Assembly (NCBI GenBank): GCA_029212405.1
Contig: JARGNR010000003.1
Location: 37,989-101,988 of the forward strand
Length of the DNA: 64,000 nucleotides
Source: Saprospiraceae bacterium
GTDB lineage: Bacteria; Bacteroidota; Bacteroidia; Chitinophagales; Saprospiraceae
Direction of reading: 5' to 3'
The translations under genes were made by a program, and so were the position numbers. The notes under the pieces are model-generated. The model saw only the letters and a program-made list of their open reading frames with translations. It did not search any database and was not told the origin of the DNA. How positions within the stretch are numbered: the first letter of the stretch is position 1; each line of letters starts with the position of its first letter. Positions 19,045 to 27,726 of the stretch are shown piece after piece.

Positions 19045-22000
19045 TCACAATAGCGTTACTGTTCCAAAATATTCTAAGATTGTACCATTTACAGTAGTTA
19101 TTTCTATTGCATAAACATACACGGCAGATTGGGCAAGTTTTCCTGAAATGTATCCATTCCAACCTAAATCTGGGACATTAGGTTGGAAGCTATTGTTTTG
19201 GGAAACGAGATTACCCCAACGGTCATAAATCAACATATGGTTTACTTGAGCAATATTTTCATTCCCATAAATTGTGAAATAATCATTGGAACCATCTCCA
19301 AGACTAGGTGAAAATACATTTGGGATAACGACCTTTAAATCTTCCTTATACCGTACGTGGATTAAGGCAGATGAAGTACATCCATATTCATCCGTGACTT
19401 TAATTTCATAATAAGGACTTCCAACTTCTACAATCAATGGATTTAGGCAATCAAAACAGGACAATCCTATTGACGGTGACCATACCACCTCAAAGTCTGA
19501 ATTTGAAGAAACATCAACATTCAATTGAACTTCGGGATAATCTACATTTACGATAACAGTATCTCCCGATAAAACATAGATTTCAGGTGCGTCAACATAT
19601 GCTTCTACATAAAATGAGTCCTTTTCTGTACATCCATATCTATTTTCTATTTGAATAAAATACCACCCTTCTTCTGTTACTTTAATTGAGTCCTCATAAT
19701 CAGTAAAAGCATGGATACTACTCCATAATTCCTGGATTTCATTATCGGTAGATTCATATCTTACAATGGATTCTAGTTGGTTGCAATAGATATCACCTCC
19801 TGCTATATGTAAATTGGGCGGATTTTGATAAGCTAGCACCTGCACTTCCTTTTCTATGCTACAACCAAATTCGTTTATGGCGGTAATGGAGTAGGTGCCT
19901 GGGATGGATACTGAAATATTTTGCGTTTGTTCTGAAAAACCATTTGGCCCTTTCCATTGGTACATTATATGTTCAGATGTAGTTTCAGAAAATATATCGA
20001 TTTCAGTTGTTTTGCATGTTAGAGAGTCAGTGTGTAATAGTTCGATCTCAGGTGCATCTAAAAATGAGGAAATATAAAAGGTGTCCTGTATAGCACAGCC
20101 ATTTTCTCCTTCTAAATATAAGTAATAGAATCCCGAATCTATACTTGTTATATTCGTCATGGAAGTCGTACTGCCATCAGGAGAAGTAATTGAAAAAAGT
20201 GAATAAGTGTCTAAAATAGTTGTAGTTATCGTGGATTGTGGAGAAGTACAGGTGATCGAATCATATTCTAAAGCATAGGAAGGAAGATCAATTTCTTGTA
20301 CTATCTGTACAGTTGTATCCAAGGAACATTCACCTGCAAAATCAATGTGTACCATGTAGGCTCCTGGAATTGAAACTTCTGGATTTAGCGTATTGGAGGT
20401 AAAATTGTCTGGCCCGGACCATTGTATGTTCAAGTAAGGTGTTTCTAGTGTAAAAGGGAGTAGGACAGCTTCTGAAATACAATCTAAGGTATCTGATCCT
20501 ATTTCAAAATCAGGAATTAATGAGGTATCTAATATATTAATAGTGTCCATAAGACTGCAGCCACTTTCTTGATTTACTGTATTAATATAATAGAAGCCTG
20601 CAACAGATGTTGTAAAGGAATGCTGATCGGTTTGAAAGTTATTTGGTCCTTCCCAGTAGACGATTTCACCATTTGAAATAGCAGCCTCTATGTTAGCAGC
20701 GGGAAGAATGCAATTTATGGTATCAAAAGAGATTGCAATTGCTGGAAAAGAAAAATTACTAGATATGTATGCTGAATCGCTTGCCGAGCACCCCATGCTG
20801 TTTTGAATGTCTATATAATACCATCCTTCGCTATCGACTTCAATTGTCTTATTTTCACCAATTACCTCAGATTCATCTGTCCAATGGTATGTTAAGTCTG
20901 ATTCGTTTGATTCAGGGATTAATTCAAGAAATGGGGTATAACAATTTATGGTGTCATTTTCTATGGATAGAGAGGGAGAAGGGCCTTTAAAGTTTACCCA
21001 AACAGAATCCAAATGAGTACAATAATTGGTGGTGTCAGTTATGGATAAGAAGTATACACCTTCTTCATACACAGATAAGGATAGACTAGAATCATTATAA
21101 ACATCATTTCCATACCATTCAAAATCATACGCTTGATTTGCATCAGCAGATAGTTCTATCATTTCTATATCACATGGGACCAATGTGTCACGTAAAAGAA
21201 CCGTAGGTTTTATGGTGTCAATCTGTATAGTTATAGAAGCTTCAGAAGTGCAACCATCCTTAGTAATAACTTCAACATTGTAATTTCCAGCTTGAGTGAT
21301 TAATGGAATAGAATCGAAGCTAAAAAATTGATTATTCAAGCTCCACGTAATGTTTTCAATTTCACCTGAACTTGAAAAAAGAGGAGTAATTGAAGTCTGC
21401 TGGCAGTTTAAGTTTTCGGAGGTCAATTCAATGTTAGGGATGTCGTTGGACAATGTGACATTAAAACTATCGATGGTTGTGCACCCATTTAAGGTGTCGG
21501 TCAAAAGAATGAAATAAGAACCCGCACCAAGAATGGATAATGATTCTGTATTACCAACTATGGAATCTTGATAGGACCAAGCAGGAATGGTATGATCTCC
21601 GATTTCAGAAATCATCAAAAGCGTATCTGCATCAAAATTGGTGCAGTCAAGAAATAAATCTTTTGGACCATTACCTATTGGGGGCATTGTATCCATCTCT
21701 ATTGTCACATTGGAAGTGGCCAGGCATGTAAGTCCATTGGAAGTAATTTGTGCGGTCAAGAAATAGGTTCCAGGATCTTCCACGATCAGAATTTCTTGGT
21801 TGGTATACGATTGGCCAGTCGACCAAGTAAAGTTTACAGAATTTATGTCAAAATTGGATCCAGGAATAGGAATAAGTTCCACACTTGTATTTGTACAATT
21901 TATGATAGAAGGGGCAACTATTTCAACGGAGGGAACTACATTTTCTAATTGAAGAAAAATAGTACTGTCACAACCAAATTCTGTAAACGTGTTGATTTCA

Positions 22001-23298
22001 TATAGATTGGGTAGCGTAAAAACTTCATCGCCGACTAAGGTATATTCCCCTTCACAAACTACTTGATATAGATATTCTGGTTCTGGTAGTTCGTGGACAT
22101 GCAATAGGGTATTCAATTGATAATCACACCCATTAGGGCCAGGGATAAAGTCCACATAAAATCCTGACTCATTATGACCCATATATGATTCTCCTTCACA
22201 GATATCCACTTCATTATATTCGGTATATGAAGGATCTATTGCTTCAACAATAGGGCAGACTACTTGCAAGTTACTAGAGCCTCCAGTTGCAGAAGTATAT
22301 CCCCAAAAAGCTGTCGTTGATCCTCCGAAGCAGTTGTTAATGATGTCAAACGACCCATTAAGAACAAGAATGTTGTCAAAATAGACGGAGTACTGATTTC
22401 CCGATGGACTCCAATCAAATCGTATGGTATGATCTAATCCATCTTCAATATTACCTAGAGTGATAGGGCCTTCAATAGAATTGTTATGGTTCATATTACC
22501 ATTTATATTGAAAGCACAATGATCTTGAAAAGGGTCTGCCAAGTTTCCGTTTTGCCAGGTGTCAAATTCAAAAATGGCTGAATTTGGCATGCCGCTGGCG
22601 CCTATTCCCTCTCCTGTGCCTCCACAGAAGTCTTGACCATTGGATTGATATACCAAACAGATTCCATCTGCACCATTTGCATCCGTGGTGCCAAAGTTGG
22701 CTGTCATTTCATGACTAAAAGGCATGGTGAAGTCAATAGCATTCTGATACCATGCACATCCTTGTTGATTGCCTGTGTTTTGAGTCAATTGTATACATTC
22801 CCCAACAATTGAAGCATCGGCAAATGCTAAAAAGTCGGGTATTGGAGAAATAGATTGAATAATTTTAATCTCAAATTCACCATTGGGACTGCCGTCTTGC
22901 GCCCATACGCGAATAAAATAGGTCTCGCCTGGATTTAACTGATCAATAAAGAGCAAAGGGTTTGGACTTCCATCGCAATTGTTATCCAGAATATTGTATA
23001 ATAATTTAGGTTCAGAACATGGGCCTGAATAGACTGCAATAGCTGGATCTATCATGGTTGTTCCATTCATGATCAAATAAAAACCATTGGACGGCATGGT
23101 AAAAGAAATCCAAGTATCGGGTCCTACATAACCTCCATAGGGTGGAGCGTCAATTCCAGAATTAGAATTTATGTTATTATTAAAAAGGACAAAATCCTGA
23201 TTATCTGTGCTGAGCATGGTTGCCGCACATGGGGTGTCTCCAGCATATAGGATTGAAGAAGCATAAAGGGCAAAATATAATAATATTAAGCTTCTCAT
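19045..23298 (-). CDS. Giant secreted lectin-domain adhesin with gliding-motility (T9SS type B) C-terminus
   Basis: A 1417-residue surface protein. Order: signal peptide (1-20); a pre-peptidase C-terminal-like beta domain (about 21-150, with GPDTWISFTMPSNGFYLIM and LNPGETYFIRVWAQDG); an L-type (legume-like) lectin domain (about 155-345, with GCAWYQNAIDFTMPFSHEM, NGADGICLVYQ, AIFEFDTWQN and HTIRFDWSPSGNQYSVYFDN); then about ten diverged Ig/PKD-like repeats of 80 residues, many ending in GxYxVxVT-type strands with paired Cys; finally the CHU_C gliding-motility-associated domain (PNVFSPSLGDGSNDYFTIYG ... MLIYDRWGNLV ... GYISGKL ... YAIEITTVNG). It is exported by T9SS and probably binds glycans outside the cell. 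Confidence 0.92.
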   Translation of the reverse strand: MRSLILLYFALYASSILYAGDTPCAATMLSTDNQDFVLFNNNINSNSGIDAPPYGGYVGPDTWISFTMPSNGFYLIMNGTTMIDPAIAVYSGPCSEPKLLYNILDNNCDGSPNPLLFIDQLNPGETYFIRVWAQDGSPNGEFEIKIIQSISPIPDFLAFADASIVGECIQLTQNTGNQQGCAWYQNAIDFTMPFSHEMTANFGTTDANGADGICLVYQSNGQDFCGGTGEGIGASGMPNSAIFEFDTWQNGNLADPFQDHCAFNINGNMNHNNSIEGPITLGNIEDGLDHTIRFDWSPSGNQYSVYFDNILVLNGSFDIINNCFGGSTTAFWGYTSATGGSSNLQVVCPIVEAIDPSYTEYNEVDICEGESYMGHNESGFYVDFIPGPNGCDYQLNTLLHVHELPEPEYLYQVVCEGEYTLVGDEVFTLPNLYEINTFTEFGCDSTIFLQLENVVPSVEIVAPSIINCTNTSVELIPIPGSNFDINSVNFTWSTGQSYTNQEILIVEDPGTYFLTAQITSNGLTCLATSNVTIEMDTMPPIGNGPKDLFLDCTNFDADTLLMISEIGDHTIPAWSYQDSIVGNTESLSILGAGSYFILLTDTLNGCTTIDSFNVTLSNDIPNIELTSENLNCQQTSITPLFSSSGEIENITWSLNNQFFSFDSIPLITQAGNYNVEVITKDGCTSEASITIQIDTIKPTVLLRDTLVPCDIEMIELSADANQAYDFEWYGNDVYNDSSLSLSVYEEGVYFLSITDTTNYCTHLDSVWVNFKGPSPSLSIENDTINCYTPFLELIPESNESDLTYHWTDESEVIGENKTIEVDSEGWYYIDIQNSMGCSASDSAYISSNFSFPAIAISFDTINCILPAANIEAAISNGEIVYWEGPNNFQTDQHSFTTSVAGFYYINTVNQESGCSLMDTINILDTSLIPDFEIGSDTLDCISEAVLLPFTLETPYLNIQWSGPDNFTSNTLNPEVSIPGAYMVHIDFAGECSLDTTVQIVQEIDLPSYALEYDSITCTSPQSTITTTILDTYSLFSITSPDGSTTSMTNITSIDSGFYYLYLEGENGCAIQDTFYISSFLDAPEIELLHTDSLTCKTTEIDIFSETTSEHIMYQWKGPNGFSEQTQNISVSIPGTYSITAINEFGCSIEKEVQVLAYQNPPNLHIAGGDIYCNQLESIVRYESTDNEIQELWSSIHAFTDYEDSIKVTEEGWYFIQIENRYGCTEKDSFYVEAYVDAPEIYVLSGDTVIVNVDYPEVQLNVDVSSNSDFEVVWSPSIGLSCFDCLNPLIVEVGSPYYEIKVTDEYGCTSSALIHVRYKEDLKVVIPNVFSPSLGDGSNDYFTIYGNENIAQVNHMLIYDRWGNLVSQNNSFQPNVPDLGWNGYISGKLAQSAVYVYAIEITTVNGTILEYFGTVTLL

Positions 23299-23520
23299 TC
23301 CTAAATATAGTATTAATCTAGAGGATATTGGAATTTTTTAGAAAATTGAACAATGTCAAGTAGTTTACATATTACATGATTATAAAAAACGTAGTTTTTA
23401 TTCACTCTTACTACTAAATATCCAGCAAGTTTTTATTAGGATAAAATATTTGTCAACATTCATACAAGGATGGTGTTGTGATGAGGGAGTTGATTAGAAT
23501 GTTTCAAAATAGAAAATACA

Positions 23521-24144
23521 ATGAATAGGTTTATAAGTAAAAGTGAAATAGAAGAGTTTGAAAAGATATTTCGAATCAATTTGATCAATAGTATAACAGG
23601 TATTAAGCCAGCAAACTTAATCGGTACGAGGTCAACACAAGGAAGCAATTTGGCTATTTTTAGCTCAGTGGTCCATATGGGAAGTAATCCTCCTTTGATC
23701 GGAATGATTTCTAGACCTTCTGGAGAGGTAGAACGGCACACGTTTACTAACATTGAAAAAACTGGATATTACACAATCAATCACTTGAAAGTGGACGATC
23801 ACAGGTCGGGCCATTATACCTCTGCCAAATTTTCAAATCAAATTTCAGAATTTGATGCTTGTGGGTTTACTGAATATTATTCAGCGTCTTTTTTTGCTCC
23901 TTACGTGGCCGAAAGTAGTTTGAGTATTGGAATGCGTTATTTAGAAGCCATTCCAATCAAGCAAAACGGTACGCTATTAATTCTGGGAGAGGTAGAAGAG
24001 ATCCGATTGAATGGTGCTGAATTAGAGCCAGATGGAAGTCTAAATTTAGAGTCCATAACGAGTACTGGAATTTCAGGATTAGATACGTATTATAGACTTC
24101 AAAAAGTTGCAAAACATCCTTTTGCAAGAGTCAAAGATATGTAA
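23521..24144 (+). CDS. Flavin reductase family protein
   Basis: A 207-residue protein of the flavin reductase-like (FMN-binding split barrel) family: [44 protein letters not shown] is the flavin-binding strand-loop region (about residues 20-63), followed by [21 protein letters not shown]. Members bind FMN and reduce flavins or act as oxygenase partners. The DUF2256 gene begins four bases after its stop, so the pair is co-transcribed. Cytoplasmic; the partner enzyme is unknown. Confidence 0.9.
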   Translation: MNRFISKSEIEEFEKIFRINLINSITGIKPANLIGTRSTQGSNLAIFSSVVHMGSNPPLIGMISRPSGEVERHTFTNIEKTGYYTINHLKVDDHRSGHYTSAKFSNQISEFDACGFTEYYSASFFAPYVAESSLSIGMRYLEAIPIKQNGTLLILGEVEEIRLNGAELEPDGSLNLESITSTGISGLDTYYRLQKVAKHPFARVKDM

Positions 24145-24148
24145 TACA

Positions 24149-24310
24149 ATGAAGAGAATTCAGAAATCCAACTTGCCGGAAAAGATTTGCTTAGTTTGCA
24201 ATAGACCATTTAAATGGAGAAAGAAATGGGAGAAAAACTGGGAAGAAGTGAAATACTGTAGTAAACGTTGCAGAGGAATGAAATCAACAACTGCAAGTGC
24301 GACTAATTAA
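24149..24310 (+). CDS. DUF2256 small zinc-binding protein
   Basis: A 53-residue protein starting at ATG 24149, which drops 14 residues that overlap the upstream gene in a longer frame. It matches DUF2256: [19 protein letters not shown], then [11 protein letters not shown], with four Cys placed as a zinc knuckle (CxxC ... CxxxC). It is strongly basic and has an aromatic-rich core. DUF2256 genes often sit beside flavoprotein or photolyase/cryptochrome genes, and here follow a flavin reductase at four bases. Function unknown. Confidence 0.88.
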   Translation: MKRIQKSNLPEKICLVCNRPFKWRKKWEKNWEEVKYCSKRCRGMKSTTASATN

Positions 24311-24710
24311 TCCAATATTAGCAGTTTGACTTCAAATTTCAAGCAGGTAGAATCCTGGATTAAACGCAATAAAATATTTTCGTTATTTTTTATTGAACAG
24401 CTGTTCAATAGAATAATTTGAACATTGGTAATCAGTTTCTTTTGCTGGTGATCCGTGCATTGTGTAAAATTCTCTATATTACGTATACAATTGATCAAAA
24501 TCAATTTTTGTAAACCCCAAAGTTTTTACCATGGTAAAAGGAATTGTTATATTCCAATCGCAATTTTACAAAGGACTATTGTATCATTATTGCCAAGAAG
24601 TATTGGTTGTAAGAAAAACCAGTTCATTGGTAAAGAGTAATCCTCTTTTGTCTACTTGCCGTGAGAGAAGGAGGACTAAAATGGGCGTTTATCAAGTATT
24701 TAACAGGATA
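24311..24710. other. Intergenic region with a perfect palindrome and a possible decayed regulator
   Basis: No convincing intact gene is present. The stretch holds the 20-bp palindrome at 24391-24410 and a 60-codon frame (24531-24713) that contains KGLLYHY, the core of the TetR-family recognition helix, but nothing else clearly TetR-like. It may be the remains of a regulator gene; see findings. Confidence 0.4.
24391..24410. promoter_or_regulatory. Perfect 20-bp palindrome, operator-like
   Basis: TATTGAACAG is followed directly by its reverse complement CTGTTCAATA. The TTGAAC...GTTCAA form without a spacer resembles operators of TetR-family repressors. It lies 81 bases after DUF2256 and about 330 bases before the catalase-like gene. 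It could also be a small hairpin, but a gapless palindrome makes a poor RNA loop. Confidence 0.5.
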
Positions 24711-24718
24711 TAAATTTG
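24711..24718 (+). promoter_or_regulatory. Candidate -7 element of the catalase-like gene
   Basis: TAAATTTG matches the Bacteroidota -7 consensus TAnnTTTG and lies 25 bases before ATG 24744. No clear TTTG is seen about 20 bases further upstream. Confidence 0.45.
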
Positions 24719-24743
24719 AATTTTGTAAATAACCCCATAGATT

Positions 24744-25760
24744 ATGACTATACCTAAATTGGCTACAGAAAATCCTCCAAAAGGAGAAGCTAAAGCAACA
24801 GAAAAAATCATTTCATTGCTTAAAAAAACATTAGAAAAAGACTACCCACCGCCAAAGAGAACACTTCGTGATGCGCATCCTAAGCAGGTAGGATTAGTTA
24901 AAGCAGAATTTACCGTTTTGGATGATTTTCCCAAACAGTTCAAGGTAGGTGTTTTTAAAGAAGCCAAAACATTCAAAGCGTGGATTCGATTTTCAAAACT
25001 GTCTAATGGACCAGATATTTCTAAAGATTCAAGAGGGATGGCTATTAAATTGATGGGGGTGCCTGGAGAAAAGATATTGGAATCACAAAAAACGGCGACT
25101 ACTCAGGATTTTGTATTTATGAGTACTCAATTTTTTGTCACTAAGGATGTTGAAGGCTTTGCGGGCTTATTAAATGCAGTGAGTAAAGGTAAATTTAGAG
25201 CTGGGTTATATTTTCTTACACATCCCAAATTGGCAAAACTATTTCTGAAGATTAGAATTCAAGTTGCCAATATTTTGGGAGTGGAATGGGGGAGTACAAC
25301 CCCTTATTTGTTAGGAGAAAATGCGGTGAAATATGCGGTAACACCAGATCGGTTTACATCGGACACCATACCCAAAGGGACGCCAGCGGATAATTATTTG
25401 ACGCAACGAATGGCCAGTCAATTGGCTGAGAACGATTTCATGATGAACTTTTATATCCAACCGCAAGTGGATGCAGAAAAAATGCCGATTGAAGACCCTA
25501 GAGTTGTATGGAGCCGTGAGTTGTCCCCACTTATTCGGGTAGCGACGATAAAAGTTTTAAAACAGACGTTTGATAGTGAGGCACAGCAAATGTATGGAGA
25601 TCAACTATCATTTACCCCTTGGCATTCTTTGCCGGAGCATAGACCATTGGGAGGTATTAATCGTGGAAGAAAGGCCATCTATGAAACGATGTCAGCATTT
25701 CGCCATAAGAGAAATAACGAAGTGTCGGAGGAGCCAACGGATTGGAAAGATTTTGATTAA
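24744..25760 (+). CDS. Catalase-like heme protein
   Basis: A 338-residue member of the small catalase-like family (y4iL/SrpA-like), shorter than the roughly 480-residue monofunctional catalases. Visible hallmarks: the distal His region RTLRDAHPKQVGLVKAEF, FKAWIRFSKLSNGPDISKDSRGMAIKLMGV, TQDFVFMSTQFFVTKD, and TPWHSLPEHRPLGGINRGRKAIYE, in which the Tyr of IYE is the expected heme ligand. It lacks a signal peptide and should be cytoplasmic. It may be a peroxidase or lipid-oxidising enzyme rather than a catalase; the reaction cannot be settled from sequence. Monocistronic, followed by a strong terminator. Confidence 0.88.
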   Translation: MTIPKLATENPPKGEAKATEKIISLLKKTLEKDYPPPKRTLRDAHPKQVGLVKAEFTVLDDFPKQFKVGVFKEAKTFKAWIRFSKLSNGPDISKDSRGMAIKLMGVPGEKILESQKTATTQDFVFMSTQFFVTKDVEGFAGLLNAVSKGKFRAGLYFLTHPKLAKLFLKIRIQVANILGVEWGSTTPYLLGENAVKYAVTPDRFTSDTIPKGTPADNYLTQRMASQLAENDFMMNFYIQPQVDAEKMPIEDPRVVWSRELSPLIRVATIKVLKQTFDSEAQQMYGDQLSFTPWHSLPEHRPLGGINRGRKAIYETMSAFRHKRNNEVSEEPTDWKDFD

Positions 25761-25766
25761 GAAGAA

Positions 25767-25796
25767 AGAAGCGGTCTTTTTAATGAGACCGCTTCT
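25767..25796. terminator. Bidirectional terminator
   Basis: An 11-bp perfect stem (25767-25777 with 25786-25796) with an eight-base loop lies between the convergent genes ending at 25760 and 25804. A-rich and T-rich flanks fit termination of both. Confidence 0.85.
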
Positions 25797-25803
25797 ATTT
25801 AAT

Positions 25804-26169
25804 TTAATCGGTGATTGTTACCTCATAACAGGCAACATCCCATGTTAACGTAAGACCATTGGATATATTTAATCCACAACTACTGCTACACTGAGATTCC
25901 GACACAACTGAATATCCTGGTATTCCAACTGTTCGAGCTCGAACATACATCCATTCTTCTCCTGTTGCACCAGTAATTACAACAGTTTCACCATCCTCTA
26001 CTGTTACAGGGCCGCCGATAACACCATCAAAACAATTTGTAGGAGTTGCGCTATTAGCAGTTACTATAATGTCATAAGAAGAATCATTATTTACTGTTAA
26101 ATTGGGTGCTTGGGCATAGGAACATAAAGTAAAGAGGATGAATGCTGTTGAAAATAATAACTTTTTCAT
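25804..26169 (-). CDS. Small secreted hypothetical protein
   Basis: A 121-residue protein with a signal peptide (MKKLLFSTAFILFTLCSYAQ) and a mature domain of about 100 residues that looks all-beta, with four Cys (TNCFDG, SQCSSSCG, DVACYE) likely to form disulfides. I do not recognise the family. The gene stands alone, with a shared terminator downstream and 666 bases without a gene upstream. No sorting domain is present, so it probably stays in the periplasm or leaves by another path. Confidence 0.75.
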   Translation of the reverse strand: MKKLLFSTAFILFTLCSYAQAPNLTVNNDSSYDIIVTANSATPTNCFDGVIGGPVTVEDGETVVITGATGEEWMYVRARTVGIPGYSVVSESQCSSSCGLNISNGLTLTWDVACYEVTITD

Positions 26170-26835
26170 ATTTGTAAATTTTAAAAATTAAGAAATAATA
26201 AGAATGATACATTCATAGAATAACTATTCAGCTCTCTGCAGTTGAGCTGGTTAATGACATTAATTGTCATACTGACTTCCGAAGCAACAATCAAATAGTA
26301 TTGGATCCAGTTTTCAATATTTGAACATCAAACTTTGAAAGAATTATTCAAAAGCATGTAGTATGTAAGTATTATAAGAACAGGCAGCATGCACTGTTTT
26401 GAAAAGAACTTCCCTTTTCAATATCGAATTAATTTAAGCTTTGTACAGTCTACCTTTTTTACAAAGCACATTACAAGGGATAATCTTAACTAAGAACTTG
26501 TTTTTTCATATTGGGTTTATTTCAATGTGATTATCTAATTCATTAGGGTGAATTGGGAAAACGGCTGAATAGGGCAAAAAGGGTAAAATGGGTTATTCAT
26601 TTCGAATTGGTTCTCTAATGTTCAATAGAAAACTTTATAAATACATCAGGGGATACCACTAAAAGTGGAACGTGAAGTAATAATTGCACTCTATTGGTAT
26701 AGTTAAAATAAATGATTGTGAGTCAGTGCATCATCAATTATGACTGGTTTTTAACTTCTAAGAAGCGCAAATTAAGAAAAGAAGGGTTTGGTATTTTGAT
26801 ATTCAGAAAATATTGGATATAAACTAAGGCCTGTC
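26170..26835. other. 666-bp region without recognised gene
   Basis: No frame longer than about 40 codons looks coding. The part next to 26170 must hold the promoter of the small secreted protein. Small inverted repeats occur at about 26230-26250 (CAGCTC...GAGCTG) and 26252-26270 (ATGACATTAATTGTCAT). Otherwise I see nothing. Confidence 0.5.
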
Positions 26836-27633
26836 TTAGAACTGTAGTGGAATTTCAATACCAATAGTGAATTGAAGACCAGAAAATCGAGACGAGACAT
26901 TGGCACTTTCTAATAACCCTTCATCACTTAGCTCAACAGACTCTATGGTAAAATCTTCGATAGCATTTGTATCATTGTCATATTTAAGGTCATGGATTAC
27001 GATTGTATTAAGACCAAAATTGTAGCTAGATTTAATAATAAGTTTAAGAAATGAAAAAATATCTACTTTCAAATCCAAACCGAAATTGGCATAATATAAA
27101 TCTTTCAACGTCTCTATTAATTTATTCCGCTCTGCATAAACAGTAATTCCATCTGAGTCCTCCCAAATAGTTGCTCCAGCTTGGCCTTGCAACTCTTTGG
27201 AATAAAAAGAATACCCCAAATTAAAAGAGGGGATTATATGGATATGCTTAAATGTTGGAAATTTTATACCTAAGCCCACCTGTGTAGAAACAAAAGGTTT
27301 ATAATCAGTTGTAGAACAAAAGTCAAGAGCATTACGAACACCAGAAGAATCGAATATATCCAAACTAGAACAATGGGACATGTAATACGTTCCAAAACTC
27401 AAATCAAGGTTAATCTGAATTAGCTTATTCAAATGATAATTAGCACCGATATTAGTAATGTTTATATTGACGTTTTTAGCATCAATATAACCACCCGTAT
27501 CAAAATCAACCTTTGAGTTCAATAAACGTACGCCATATGATGCATTAACATCTAATTTTGTTTGCGACGAACAGTCTAGGGAAACCAACATGAGTAAGGC
27601 AACGACTATGGAGTAGGATAATTTAGTATTCAA
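26836..27633 (-). CDS. Putative outer-membrane beta-barrel protein
   Basis: I place the start at TTG 27633, which gives the signal peptide MNTKLSYSIVVALLMLVSLDCSSQ; the frame extends to 27684 but would then begin inside the strong hairpin at 27649-27688. The mature protein of about 240 residues alternates in the manner of OmpA- or PorT-like barrels (IQINLDLSFGTYYMSH, VGLGIKFPTFKHIHIIPSFNLGYSFYS, LQFTIGIEIPLQF) and ends in Phe, the usual last residue of outer-membrane barrels. It follows the lipoprotein gene at 27727 but the hairpin separates them. Function unknown. Confidence 0.7.
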   Translation of the reverse strand: MNTKLSYSIVVALLMLVSLDCSSQTKLDVNASYGVRLLNSKVDFDTGGYIDAKNVNINITNIGANYHLNKLIQINLDLSFGTYYMSHCSSLDIFDSSGVRNALDFCSTTDYKPFVSTQVGLGIKFPTFKHIHIIPSFNLGYSFYSKELQGQAGATIWEDSDGITVYAERNKLIETLKDLYYANFGLDLKVDIFSFLKLIIKSSYNFGLNTIVIHDLKYDNDTNAIEDFTIESVELSDEGLLESANVSSRFSGLQFTIGIEIPLQF

Positions 27634-27648
27634 TACAAAACGATTTAG

Positions 27649-27688
27649 AATATTGAGGTGTCGGAATAATAACCGACACCTCAATATT
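27649..27688 (-). terminator. 16-bp hairpin between lipoprotein and barrel genes
   Basis: A perfect 16-bp inverted repeat (27649-27664 with 27673-27688) with an eight-base loop lies 39 bases after the lipoprotein stop and about 16 bases before the next likely start. The T run after it is weak, so it may be a partial terminator or an RNA-stability element that sets the ratio of the two products. Confidence 0.6.
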
Positions 27689-27726
27689 AATATTAAAATT
27701 TTATTTTAATACGAAAAACTACAATG

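Noticed and set aside
24531-24713. Small intact coding gene before the catalase-like gene
   Set aside because: Apart from KGLLYHY it shows no family similarity, is basic and ends abruptly; better read as non-coding or as remains of a gene.
24744-25760. Classical monofunctional catalase
   Set aside because: The protein is about 140 residues too short and matches the small catalase-like family instead.
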